A DNA stretch of 64,000 bases from Sthenelais limicola. Lineage: Eukaryota; Annelida; Polychaeta; Phyllodocida; Sigalionidae. The notes below the pieces were generated by a model. That model ran no database searches. It was not told the origin of the DNA and worked only from the letters and a program-made list of their open reading frames with translations. A program made the translations under genes and the position numbers. Positions 41,848 to 53,270 of this stretch are shown here, piece by piece; the stretch's first letter is position 1; each line of letters opens with the position of its first letter. The DNA lies in the NCBI GenBank assembly GCA_942159475.1, contig OW804095.1, positions 60,044,773 to 60,108,772 on the forward strand, read 5' to 3'.

Positions 41848-42131
41848 CATTTTGTGAGAATGGGTCATATATTTCCGATTTTCAGAAAATGTACAATTCG
41901 CCTTCACCAATTCTTTCAAATAGTCCACATTTAAGACAGAAATGAGCTTCAAAATGCAGTTTAATATAACGGAACTGATACTTTAAGTCATTGCGTTACA
42001 AAATATGTTCAGATATACCCGGTATTCTTCATTTCTCAGCCTAATTTAGGAGAATTTCCTAAATGTGTAGAGCTGCCAATTGTACATTTTCTGAAAATCC
42101 GACCCATATATGGTCGATTCTCACGAAATGG
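41848..42131. repeat. Inverted pair of transposon-terminus-like motifs
   Basis: 41848-41900 and 42075-42131 are imperfect inverted copies of about 55 bp: both include GTGAGAAT, CATATAT and GATTTTCAGAAAATGTACAA or complements. The outer part matches the sequence at 49191-49217, so two element ends of one family appear to lie back to back here. Confidence 0.65.
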
Positions 42132-42577
42132 GGTCACTTGGGGCTATTTTGGGGTCAAATTTCAAATGCATTGAAACTTGTAATCCTTCACAGCATCGAT
42201 TCTATGCATGTTTAATAGCCATGACTGAAAATTGGGAACACTAATATGTGACTCGCTCCATCAAAATGAGTCCCATGTCGGCAACTTTCATTTTGAGATA
42301 TAGGGCTCCAAAGATGGTATATGACTTTTTTGGCCGAAATCGTTTTTTCCTGTAATATTAATCTTTAATATGTTTTTTGTGAGACTGGAAAGTATTTTGT
42401 AAAATAAACAATAATTTATGCTTCATAATCGCCGGTAAACATTTTCATAACATGGTTGGATGGGTTAAAACAAAGGAGTCGGAGGCTATTTTTCACTAAA
42501 TTCACTCGTACGCCGTGGACATTTGAGCGTAGGGTACCCCAGCACATTTGGTATCCTCGGAAAGCCGCGAATCTCCT

Positions 42578-42710
42578 CTATCCAATCCCAGTCTTCCCTT
42601 TTGAATGCCCGCGTAAGTTAACCAATCACAGAGCTCTATTAAAGTGCATTCGACGTAAACACTTGTTGCTAGGGAGCCCACGTGTAGTGGATACAGCGCT
42701 GTGATTGGTT
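42578..42710 (+). promoter_or_regulatory. CCAAT and E-box promoter of the DUF7869 gene
   Basis: The region before the gene is CpG-richer than its surroundings and has CCAAT at 42582 and 42622, ATTGG (inverted CCAAT) at 42704 and CACGTG at 42679. No TATA box was seen. An 11-codon upstream frame from the ATG at 42842 overlaps the main start and may dampen translation. Confidence 0.5.
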
Positions 42711-42866
42711 CAGCTGCTCCGAAAGATCAACTTCCGGCTGACGCCATCTTCTAGCGTGGTCTTGGATTTGAATCGAAGCGACCAGTTATTCCTCGATTCC
42801 AGACGATTCAAGACGTGTTTTACTCTCCAACAAAGTTTTAAATGGACCAAGGTTTATTATTTAAAC

Positions 42867-43156
42867 ATGGAAGCTGAGGCCACCGTCCCAGAAGCTCTTA
42901 ATGGCATCGCTCGAGCCAATTTGGGAGGTGTTGTCGACAACTCCGAATGGCGTAACCTCATCGAGGAATATTTTGTGTTCAACGAGGAAACAGAGACGGT
43001 GGAATCTGACTCGGATGGAGAACCAGACGTCCCAGATCCTCCTGAAACTCAGGACACGAATGAGGAAGAAGCTGAGGAAGAACCAGAACCTATTATTATT
43101 ATTGACCACATGCAGGCAGTCCTGGACAAGGAACGGGAAAAGTGCTCCACATTTAG
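42867..43156 (+). CDS. DUF7869 gene exon 1
   Basis: Begins MEAEATVPEALNGIARANLG and turns strongly acidic (Glu/Asp-rich). The donor AG|GTAAGT is a full consensus; it ends in phase 2. Confidence 0.8.
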
Positions 43157-46063
43157 GTAAGTGTCGGTGCTCTACGGCCATGTTTTCTATCGTGTGTGTT
43201 GACGCGTTGGGGGAGGCGATCGGAAAACTATGCTATGTCATCCCTGGAAATCAATCAAATCTATAATCCAATGCTGTTATGTGTGAGAGATATATTGTGT
43301 GTATATTTAAATGTTCTAAATTTGATCGGTAGAGGTTTTACCTCGCCTCGTGCTGTTCGTGCATGGGGACTCGGAAGCATCGAGTCGAGATCGGGGGAGT
43401 AAACTATTTACCTAGGATGTCTGATATTCCATAATCGTCTCGTGTGGAATGTAGGGTTAAAAATGTATTACTTGTAACAACATGTCAGTTTTGGGCAAAT
43501 TGAAATCTAGGATTTTGTCCATTTCAGTTGTAACTGCCATTTGTTTAACAATGGGCCGTGCATAGACCAGTTCACTGTGGAACAGCGCATCTCTCATCGG
43601 TCGGAACATGATCAAATCAATCGAGGTAATTTTAAATAATGTTTTTCTCTATTGCCTTTTCTTTGCCCATATATGCATGTATAATACTCAATCAGTATTT
43701 TAAGCTGTAGTTCAATTATGAGGACACGGATAACTAATCAGATATGATAACTAATTATGTAGGAAAACTGTAGGGAATGTCTTGCTACTCCAGTAGGATT
43801 TAAGATTTGTGTCGGTGATATTTTGGTGGGTCACATCATTTTATATTTTGTTATACTGTCGTTTCAGATGAGCTCGACATGGCACTCTTAGGCGTTTTCA
43901 ATACTGTTACTGACAACAGTGAACGATGCAGTCCAACAAAGAAGGGGCCCCAATGGAAGGGAGAACGAAAACACCCAAAGAGCCACTACAGGGTGTCTAA
44001 CAAGCCTGTTTGCAAAGCTACCTTTAAATTCCTTTACAAGTGAGTAATGAATCTTGTTGTGCCCATTAATACTGAAAATTACATAGCTATTCATGATAAC
44101 ATGGATTATTTGCTAAGAATCATTATTTTATATTCTCATTTACAATCCTGCATTATGTTTAATTTCTTCCTTTGCAAATGATTAAATTATTATTTTTCTA
44201 TTTTCTCTTCTCTCTCTTCTCTTCTAGGATTAGCCAAAACAAGCTGACTGCTGTACTAAAATCCTTCAGCGAGGATGGTCTGATCCCTCGTCTACGACGT
44301 GGTGGTGGTCACCATGCTGTCAGGTCATTGCCAATAAATGACCTGAAGAACACAATCAACTTCATCACATCTTATGCCGAAATACATGCTCTTGCCTTGC
44401 CAGGCAGAGTAGCTTCACACCATAGAGACAACATCCTCATTCTCCCCTGCCATTCTACAAATGCCGAAGTTCATCGTCTTTACACACAAGCCATGCACGA
44501 GACTGACAATAGGGCTGTTGCCTACTCCACTTTTGTTCAACTGTGGCGCAGATATCTTCCTAAAATAGTCACAAGTCGTCCCATGACAGACCTCTGCTGG
44601 GAGTGCCAGCATAATAACAGAGACATTTCCTGTAGTAGTAATTTACCTGAAGTTGTGAAAGCTGCCAAGTTAAAGAAACAGCAAAAACATTTAGACACTG
44701 TAGCAGACGAGAGAACTCTTTATCAGAAATTTTGTGCTGATGCCAAAGAAGCATACAGAGACAATGGTGAACCCCCCCTTGGCAAACATGCCTCTTGCTC
44801 ATGTGACATTCGAGTACATCTCAGTTTTGACTTTGCACAACAAGTGCATTTACCTTCCTATCAGATGCAACCAGGTCCCCTTTATTTTCTGACCCCGAGG
44901 AAGGTAGGCCTGTTCGGTATTTGCATGGAAGGAATGCCTAGACAAGTTAATTACCTTATAGATGAGAGCCATTGCACCAGTAAGGGGTCAAATGCAGTTA
45001 TTTCTTATCTGAATCATTACTTTGAAAACTATGGTCTTGGGGAGAAAGATTTAGATCTTAACTGTGACAATTGTAGTGGCCAGAACAAGAACAAGTATGT
45101 TTTGGCCTATTTGATGTGGCGTGTCCTTACTGGAAGGCACAGGTCTATTACACTTAACTTTTTGATTACTGGGCACACTAAGTTTGCCCCCGACTGGTGC
45201 TTTGGTCTCTTGAAAAAACAATTTCGTCGGGACAACGTTTCTTCTCTTCAGCAATTAAAAGACAGTGTGCAGCGCAGTACGCCAGGGGGGGTCAACCAGG
45301 CCCAACTTGTAGGTGATGAAAGGGGTACTGTTTTTGTTCCATTGTACGACTGGCAGGCATTCCTGTCACCTTTCTCCAAATCTTTTCCAGGTATCAAAGG
45401 GTATCATCATTTTGAATTTTCTAGTGACAAACCTGGTGTTTTTTCTTTCAGGCCATTTGTAGGCCCTGAAAATAGTGGTACTTTTAAAATGCTTACTGTT
45501 GATGTGGGTGATGTCCCTCAGGACAACCCACCCATTGTACCTTCTCCTGGACTGTCTGCATACAGACAGTGGTATCTTTTTAATTCTATTCGTAATTTTT
45601 GTACCGAAGAAACCAAAGACATTATGTGCCCCAAACCAACTGTACCTGAAGAAGGGCTAGGGAGGGGGGGAATGGCTACATTGTACAGGCTCCTGCAGTC
45701 GCCCCAGTAAGAGGTAGAGGGAGGGGAAGTGGAAGGGCTAGAGGAAGAGGGAGGGGTAGAGGAAGGGGAAGGGGAAGGGGAAGGGACAGGGAATCTTCTT
45801 CTGACGAATCATTACAATTAGGTGGTGATGAATCTTCTGAGGAGGAGGAGGAACCTCAAGAGGAACGTCAAGAGGAACCTCAAGCTAGGGGTAGGGGTAG
45901 GGGTAGGGGTAGAGGAACAGTGAGGGGAAGGGGCAGGCTAAGGGAATCTTCAGAATCTTCTTCTGATGGGGAGGTTGCACCTCCTCCAGCAAAGAGAGGT
46001 AGGGGGAGGGGGAGGGGAAATGTTGAGCAACGCCGGCCAGGGAGGGGGAGGGGTAGGGGCTGA
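42867..46063 (+). CDS. DUF7869-type protein with RG-rich tail, four exons, probable frame break
   Basis: Exons 42867-43156, 43528-43625, 43868-44039 and 44228 onward; phases agree. The start ATG has A at -3 and G at +4. The N-terminus is acidic, then CNCHLFNNGPC may bind zinc, followed by a basic segment and a large domain with CWECQHNN, HLSFDFAQQ, DESHCTSKG, LDLNCDNCSGQNKN and GHTKFAPDWCFG. These are hallmarks of DUF7869 proteins, multi-copy in many invertebrates; the acidic residues suggest an RNase H-like nuclease fold, which is my inference. In the main frame the protein ends at 45710 (680 residues). The -1 frame continues from 45671 to 46063 as about 130 residues of RG repeats and SSSDE/EEEE blocks, clearly biased as coding, so either one G was lost from the G7 run or a -1 frameshift joins them. 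Confidence 0.8.
43528..43625 (+). CDS. DUF7869 gene exon 2, Cys/His-rich
   Basis: Acceptor TCCATTTCAG, donor G|GTAATT. It encodes SCNCHLFNNGPCIDQF and ends in HDQINR; the four Cys/His may form a small zinc site. Confidence 0.78.
43868..44039 (+). CDS. DUF7869 gene exon 3, basic segment
   Basis: Acceptor TCGTTTCAG, donor AA|GTGAGT. It joins as DELDMALLGVFN and contains a Lys/Arg-rich stretch (KGERKHPKSHYRV) that could contact DNA. Confidence 0.78.
44228..46063 (+). CDS. DUF7869 gene exon 4: core domain and frame-shifted RG tail
   Basis: Acceptor CTTCTCTTCTAG. It carries the whole conserved core to about 45660. The main frame stops at 45708-45710. G GGG GGA at 45665-45671 has the X-XXY-YYZ layout of a -1 slip site in the reading frame, and the -1 frame is open to TGA at 46061. 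Confidence 0.78.
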
Positions 46064-46218
46064 CTGCTATTTTATTGATTTTATTACTGATTTTATTACT
46101 GGTGAATACTGTTGTACATTTTGTTTTGTTAGAATGAATAGGTGTGTTATCATGTATATATTGCAAGCACTGCACCGAAGAATTTTGTACAGAATTATTA
46201 TACTCATGTTAACAGGGT

Positions 46219-46224
46219 AATAAA
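46219..46224 (+). terminator. Polyadenylation signal of the DUF7869 gene
   Basis: AATAAA 156 nt after the downstream stop codon, within an A-rich stretch. Confidence 0.55.
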
Positions 46225-49187
46225 ATGAAAAATATTAAATGAAATTCACTGATTTTTTTATATATTGTGGCCCTATTAGTCTATTATACTTGCCTCAAAT
46301 CTGAGAAAAATCCAATCATATGAACTGGTCATTTTGCATGACGACGCGTCCGACATAAATCCCACAAAAGTCTCCTAGAAATGTATTTTGCCCAAATTTC
46401 ACCCAATTTTCATCGCGGGATAAAATAATAAGTTACTAAGTAAATGAACTGAATTTGGTATATCTTATGGCTATGGTAATTAGTAAAGTGTGTCTCAAAT
46501 TTCATAGAAATCGCTTGATAACAAATGCCCGTAACCAAGGACGGCGCGCCGAAGGTCACTCGCCGAACTTTGACCGTCTGTATCTCAGTTTCCGGCTCCT
46601 CCAGTAACCGCGTCTCTTAAATACTCACCGCAACCGTAGAAATATACCTAATAGGCCTAAAATTAAGCTCTATACATCATTGGAAAGCTCTTTTCTGGTG
46701 CTTACCCATCCAATAGCTAACTCCAAAATCGATCTCGCCGACATGGGAACCTTTTTGATATAGCGCATCTCATATTAAAAACCTTCCCTGGGGCAGCCGA
46801 AATTAAGAATAGCATAAATTGCCTTGTGTTGCGTTCCAACGCCCATAGATATAACAGTGAAAGTGAGATGAAAAAAAATTTTAAATTTTGATTAAATATT
46901 GTACCATTAAAAATAGTTGCTAAACTAAGCATACAGCTGAAAATCTGGTGTAAAAGTAGTGTTTTTTTTCATATTTTATTGAGATAAATATTTCATGTTT
47001 TTTTTTTCATTTTTCTAGGGCGTTGGAAAGCAACAATTAGTGATGATATGCTATCTTTGATTTCTGTCACTTCTCTGATAATTGTTTTTATTTCTTTGAC
47101 CAGTAAGTGTTGATAAATGGTAAATTATCATTATTATCAGTCAATTACTTATTTCTGAGGAGAATTGTGCAAGCACTGCAACCATCTTGCAGAGGGCATT
47201 GGAACGCAACAGGGCATTGAAACGCAACGTTTACACTTTGATTTAGTCTAAAGAAGTCATAAATTATCCGTGGACAAAATTTGAAAACTTATAGTAGTAA
47301 TATTTATATACATGCTTTAAGTGTCAAATTTTCATTGACTAACCTATATATTTGTAGACACTGTATTCCAATGAAGGGCATTGGAACCCAACGTTAGGAA
47401 TTCACCAACTTGGATTTTTACATTCTACGCTATTTTTTAAAAAAAAAAATCGTGAATGTTAGTGAATTGGGTACCATTCTGTCAATCATCCTGAGTAGCA
47501 AGTTCATGTGATACATTTTGAGGTGTTGGTTGAGGATTGGTGTGAGGAGTGTGGACACTTATCTGGGAGGATATCTGGATGACCATCTCTGTGTGATGTA
47601 ATTCACACCAACATTACTAACTTTGCACTTATGCAAGGACTGCTTAATTGACAACCTTCTACCATCTCTGCAGTAAATCCCTGAAGGCCAGTGTGACATC
47701 CTATTGGTTGACATTTGTTGTATTCTATTGGCTATCTTGGTTTGATTGACAAGTTGCCACTTAAGGCCACTGTATAGGTTTTGAGAGGAACCCATTTAGA
47801 GAGGACCACCCATGACTGAATCTGAGTGATCTACACCTACTATACCCTTTGGGATTTCTGGGTTTCAAGTCTTGGAGATAGACAAGCTCGGAATTGCAAA
47901 GACTAAAAGACAATTGTGTATTATTAGATTACAATATGTTGTTTGATGTCTTATATCTAATTCCCTTGCATTGTACTTTCATGTTTATCCAACTGCCTTT
48001 GTAAACAGGGAGCGTGCAACTTTCCTAGTTGTTAATAAACTGAATTTTACTTCCACTCCTGTGTTCTTCTAATACAGACATTCGAGGCATTTCAGATTAC
48101 AGTACGTCTGATATTCATAATCTAGCCATTGCGCACAAATAGTTGACCGTAGAATTTGTTTCCTTTGGAAATGCACAATATATACATTAACTTAAACTGA
48201 TTATAAAGTTAAACAGAAAAATAGTTCATTAAATGATTGATTAACTTAATAAACTTATAACTTGTTTTCACTTATACTGGTCGGATATGAATTTTGTTAT
48301 TTGTAGATCTTTTTTAAGATGTTAATACAAAGTCAAACTCTTGGGGATTATTACTAACAAATAAATAAATATTTTCTATACCTATATGGCCCATAAAAAG
48401 GGCGTTGACCGCAACGTACCAAATTCACAAAATGTGAAATGGAATTAGGAGAAATAAAAAATAGTTCATGAGAATATATTTTTGTATGGGTACATAGCCA
48501 ACATGTAGAGGTGTAGTTACAAACAGAAAACATGATTATTAGTAGTACTGTATGACCTGGTGATAATCGTTTTCATAACATTTTAGTAGAATCATGGATT
48601 CTTAGGCATTGGTGGCGCCCCCTAGCATCTGACGTCTCATACTACCCATAACCCCCACTTCCTTCCTCTCCAACTTCCAACAAAACCTTCCACACCAAAC
48701 AATTCGGTAATTTATTTCCTCCCACCCACCCTACAAATAACAACTAACGTCAGCTGCTTAAAAACTCACAAAATTTTCAATTTTATTTAAACTTTTAAGC
48801 CCATAAGGCACATCTATAAATTATTTTATTCTCAAATCATTTATATATTATTATCACATTTTATATAACTTTAATTCATTCAAAAATAAAAATCAATGTC
48901 GTCGCCCAACTTCGCCTCCTTATTTACTCCTCTTTTAATTATTATATTTATTCTTTAAATTATAATTTTAATTAATTGGGTTGGTCACGAATGTGCATAT
49001 CGCCTTTGAAAAATGACTGATTTTAGCATGTTTATTGGCCATGAAATATTTATTATTTATTCTAGACACACAAAACCATACCTCCCCCGAAAGCCCTATC
49101 CGCGCTACATCTGTTAATATAACTTTTATTTAAAAACTACCAAACTCTATTGATATATCACCCAAAGACTTTTGGGAATGCCTGTGG
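46225..49187. other. Right subterminal region of the putative DUF7869 element
   Basis: No open frame with known motifs. Six copies of a GGGCRTTGGAAYGCAAC-like motif occur (46827 inverted, 47017, 47193, 47211, 47375, 48399). GCCGACATGGGA at 46736 matches the complement of 42271-42284 in the left end region. Confidence 0.55.
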
Positions 49188-49816
49188 GCCCGTTTCGTGA
49201 GAACTGACCATATATAATTTCCACTCTAAGGTGCGTTGTGGGCATATTCAGGCCAATCAGGGCATAACCATATAACAGCTCAGGTGAACCATGCATTCAG
49301 GACACTGATGACGACTCAGGACGGCCGTCGTGACAACGGAAAACCTCATTCATTCTGTGAGGGTCATTGCAAATAGAAGCCATGAGTTTTGACGGCATGT
49401 TACGGTTTTTCTCCTTTGGAATTATACTTTCCGGGTGCTTACTACAATTGCTCTAGGACAGAGCCTAAACAGGAGGATCGTTTAGAAACTGCACTCTCGG
49501 CAGTTTGGAGATGGTCTGAAAAACCACTTCTACCATCATGGTATGGTATTGTTTTATCCAGCGACAACGAATGATTGATTCCCTAGGTGGAACGTTCTAT
49601 ACATGGGTTTAAGACTGTTACGGGTTTGTCATCCGGCTTGTAAACAGTGTAATTAAATATACCTTAGGACTCCTTACTGAAATGCTGCATTCCTCACGTG
49701 TAATGGTATTTGTTGTGATATATTCATATCATAACTTGCAGCTAGTACAAGATGTCTTAATGTTTTTAAACGCATAGACTGAAATTGAAAGTGTTTCCAG
49801 GTAGCCGTCGAGTACG

Positions 49817-51151
49817 ATGGAAAAGAAAGTCAAGATACTATCTTTAAAATACATCGTTCCCGTGAAACTCTTAGTGCTATGGATTATTATGAGCATTTTA
49901 TATAATGAATCTTGGGGTAATTATGGAATATTCGCGTCAAGAGACAATTATGTTGAAGGTAGAAAAGGGCCCGAAGTACATCTTACAACATATTTAGTAG
50001 AAGGCAGAATGCCTCCCTGGGGATTTGGGACTGATGAAACGTATGTATTCCTTCCACTAATGGTGCCTGACGACACAACACTTACGAACTACATGCAAAG
50101 GGACATTCAGAACTTCTTATCACTGATTCAAAGCATTAAAACTATAGTTCCTGAATCATATCACAGTAGGAGTGTGGTGGATCTCCGAGAAATAATGTCA
50201 CAATTCACACCTGATATCAAGCAAAAGCTGGAAGATTGGTACCATGTCACTACCGGCTCCCCAGCACCGAACCGAGGGCTGTTAGATCTCGAGTATCAAC
50301 TGACCGTGCTCTCAAATAAAAGGGACATTGACCGTCCGTGGACCCTCAAATGTCAGGGTTGTTTTAAACATGATTTTAATATAATTTTAGATCCCCAATA
50401 TGCATGTTCCGGTAACCATGTCATAGACCTAGTCGTTATAGTTACCAGTGTACCCAAATCGGTCGCTACAAGAGAGATAATCCGGATGACCTGGGGAAGT
50501 TGGACGAGAAATAATACATCTAATTTCAGACTTGTCTTCTTATTCGGAGATGATTGGTCTAAAGAAGAAAATGAAATCCTTTCAAGGGAGACTGCACAGT
50601 ATGGTGATATTCTCCAAGCGGATTACCACGACAGCTACTACAATCTCACACTGAAGGTGATTAGCGGATTCAAGTGGGTATTGAAATCTTGCTCGAGGGC
50701 ACAGTTTGTGATGCGCAGTGCTGAGGATGCATTTGTCAATCTGCCCGAAGTTCTCCATCTACTGAAGACACACGGCAACGAAATAAGATTTCAAAATTAC
50801 CAGATAGGAAACTGCTTGACTTTCGCAAAGCCTTACCGCTTCCCGGACTATAAAGGCTATTTAACTATAGATGAATACAATAAAAAACAATTTCCACCAT
50901 ATGCACTTGGTACATCCTTCATCACATCGATGAGCCTTACTAAAAGGATTGTGGAAAAGTCTAAAGATGTACCTTACATCCCGATCGAAGATTCCTACTT
51001 CGGGATAGTACTGCAGGAACTCGTAAGTGGATGTTTGCACGTAAGCCCATTTGATTCAGCGGCCAATGATGTTCCTGATACTGAAAAGCTGAGACAGTTC
51101 AATGAAATAAGGAAAACGATACAGACACGAGGTGACCAATCACCATCATAG
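49817..51151 (+). CDS. GT31 beta-1,3-glycosyltransferase-like protein with altered DxD motif
   Basis: 444 residues in one exon. A type II signal-anchor (about residues 10-27) precedes a stem and a GT31 domain: LVVIVTSVPKSVATREIIRM then TWGSW near residues 205-228, LVFLFGDDW, ILQADYHDSYYNLTLKVISG, and a C-terminal PIEDSYFGI with Glu391-Asp392 in the place of the conserved EDVYVG. Family members use UDP-sugars in the Golgi lumen and bind Mn2+ through DxD; here the expected DDD-x-FVN reads AED-x-FVN (Ala302-Glu303-Asp304). The fold looks intact but the metal site is changed, so activity is doubtful or altered. Several NxT/S sequons are present. A splice acceptor (TGTTTCCAG) 16 nt before the ATG implies a 5' UTR exon upstream. 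Confidence 0.88.
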   Translation: MEKKVKILSLKYIVPVKLLVLWIIMSILYNESWGNYGIFASRDNYVEGRKGPEVHLTTYLVEGRMPPWGFGTDETYVFLPLMVPDDTTLTNYMQRDIQNFLSLIQSIKTIVPESYHSRSVVDLREIMSQFTPDIKQKLEDWYHVTTGSPAPNRGLLDLEYQLTVLSNKRDIDRPWTLKCQGCFKHDFNIILDPQYACSGNHVIDLVVIVTSVPKSVATREIIRMTWGSWTRNNTSNFRLVFLFGDDWSKEENEILSRETAQYGDILQADYHDSYYNLTLKVISGFKWVLKSCSRAQFVMRSAEDAFVNLPEVLHLLKTHGNEIRFQNYQIGNCLTFAKPYRFPDYKGYLTIDEYNKKQFPPYALGTSFITSMSLTKRIVEKSKDVPYIPIEDSYFGIVLQELVSGCLHVSPFDSAANDVPDTEKLRQFNEIRKTIQTRGDQSPS

Positions 51152-51826
51152 GCCGAGCGTATTGCTCAGTTTGTATTATAAAACGTTATACATTTCGTTC
51201 CTAGGTGCACACATCACAAACATTATTCGTTCTAATAGCATTGATCAGTATTTAAAAACGGGTGTATGGCGATGAGTGCAATCATCCAATTGTAAACCAC
51301 AGCCCAGGGATTAATTAAACAGTTTGAAAGGATAAACTTGCCAACATCAGTTATTTGTTTTTGTCCATACAAAAGATAATAACAGTAACGGTACATTAGA
51401 CAATTTTATATGAAAGTCTATGTGCGGTCGTGATTTATGTTGTAAATAACATTATTTATGTTGTAAATAACATAAATAATAGAAATGCAATAGAAAAACT
51501 GAACTCAATACAAAACGCAATTTATGAATCTGTTTTACGTGTGCAGTGCATGCATGGATTAAGATCAACCTTAACTTATGCGCAAAGAACCTATCCATTA
51601 TTTACTTCATCTTTGTATAGTATGGCGGTATAAATAGATTGATTTATTTATTTATATGATTTATTTAATTACTGATTGATCAGTGTCAAACCTGATTGCC
51701 AAAATTTCCTAGGCCTGTGATCAATTTAGAAACGTGCAGTCAACAAACTGATATGGTCATATAGCTACAGCGTTTTATTGCGAAGGTTTCATTATCTCAG
51801 CCTTAATGCAATGTCGAAACGCTCTG

Positions 51827-51836
51827 AATAAATAAA
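51827..51836 (+). terminator. Candidate polyadenylation signals of the glycosyltransferase gene
   Basis: Overlapping AATAAATAAA about 680 nt after the stop codon, followed by AT-rich sequence. Confidence 0.4.
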
Positions 51837-53209
51837 AATATATAAAATATCAATTTCGTTATGTTCTCTTTGAATGACCAATGACCTATCTATAGCTTTA
51901 ATTCACCTCCAAGTACTATTCCTCTTGCAATTTAGATTTTAGAAACAGACTGTACATAATCCAATATTTCAATAATGATTTAAATATATTCTGAAGGGAC
52001 ATTGTCTACAGGGAAATACATTTTTTCTGAGATTGCGCCTATCCTCAACAGTTTCCTTAATAGATGCTGTGACCTGGTGGAAAAAACCTGCGGACAAGCC
52101 AGTTTGACATTAGACATCTTCCCAATCAAGTTCTTGGTGGTTTTTCCAGGATCAGATACTTATACATTATTAGAGCGTATCTTTACTGAACCATCCTTAT
52201 ACCAATAACTTATGCAATTTATATCTGTATCCTTCTCTATGTTGAATAATCAAAGTGCACTTTTAACAGCTCTAAGCTTTCATGGAAAAGGTCGACCTTT
52301 AAAATGTTTTGAAATTGAGCGCGTGTTTGTCGCTCGCTGGGATGATAAGCTACCTATATTTGTGTGAAGTTCATTGAACAAAATGTGTATATATACACGT
52401 AGGCCAGTACTCTTCATTTTCTATACTTCCTTAATAGTTTGGTATGGCAATATGGCATTCATCTAGTTAGATTGATATTTGTACATCAATCATTTTTATT
52501 CAGCATACATAAAATAAGTAAAATTAAATGGCCGAATAAAATACAATACAACCAATAAGTGCCGCGTGTGTGACCAAAAGTAGTGAGCCCCCCCCCCCCC
52601 CTTCCCCACAGCTTTAATTTCGCTTCCTCCATGCCACTTAACCTTTACCCCCTTGGAGTTTTAATATCCCCTCAAAATCGGAGCGAGGGAGGCTCATCCT
52701 CCCCTCAAAATTGGGAAGGGTCTTCCATGTACACCCAAAATCGGGTCGGATCAAGGAAGAGATACTCGACATGTAGTATTCGGATACGTAACAACTAGTC
52801 AGGGAGCATCTAGTGTATTTTCTAGCGACGTTCACACATATGAATAGAAAAATACCAAACGTCGTTTATGTTATGTCAATGTGTCAGTATTTATAAGCCT
52901 TGAAGTTCTATGACAAAATCAACCTCTTTGATAGTTAGTTTTCAAATCCGAAGTCCCCAATGACGTTTGCGCAACCCAATATATTTGAGTGAGTTTTACC
53001 ATAAATGTTGAGGAGGGGATACTGTATAAAATTCGTTCGGGGCGCCAGTGTCAGCCTACGTCAGTATGCATGTGGTGATGTCTTAAACGATATCGGCAAT
53101 ATCCGGGATCGTGCATTGTATACATAGATAGAACCTGATCAGAACGTGGTACAAGGGACACTATTGCACTGTCCGGGTTTGTTTTTTCGTTGGTTAAGAA
53201 AAAACAAAC

Positions 53210-53270
53210 ATTGAGGACAGTGCGCCCGACAGTGAATAATTGTCCCGAGTTCAAATCCCACATTCAAATT
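53210..53270 (+). mobile_element. tRNA-like fragment, probably SINE-derived
   Basis: GCGCCCGACAGTGAATAATT then GAGTTCAAATCCCACA resembles an anticodon arm, variable region and box B (GTTCAAATCC). The 5' half of a tRNA, including box A, is not recognisable. Confidence 0.35.

Larger units (their letters stand above)
38049..42106. other. Spacer between the guanylyl cyclase and DUF7869 genes
   Basis: No host gene was recognised. It contains a decayed LINE (38810-39480), a (GTGA)n microsatellite (40246-40266), a GC-rich island with TATAAAAG at 40712, and inverted terminus-like motifs at 41848-42131. Segments around 40567, 41178, 41348 and 41461 share a weak 20-bp motif (GTAAAGACAA-like). Confidence 0.6.
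42107..49217 (+). mobile_element. Putative DUF7869-encoding DNA transposon, about 7.1 kb
   Basis: Left end TGGTCGATTCTCACGAAATG (from about 42111) and right end CGTTTCGTGAGAACTGACCA (to about 49211) are inverted copies with few mismatches. Both are flanked by TATA, a possible 4-bp target duplication. Between them lie a single spliced gene with its own promoter and polyadenylation signal, and a 3-kb right region with six copies of a GGGCRTTGGAACGCAAC motif. The assignment is an inference: the termini are short, TA-rich flanks make the duplication weak, and the right region could contain separate insertions. Confidence 0.45.

Noticed and set aside
51430..51633. Open frame after the glycosyltransferase gene
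   Set aside because: It begins with a local duplication (ATTTATGTTGTAAATAAC) and shows only a vague LINE-like helix; insufficient evidence for a gene.
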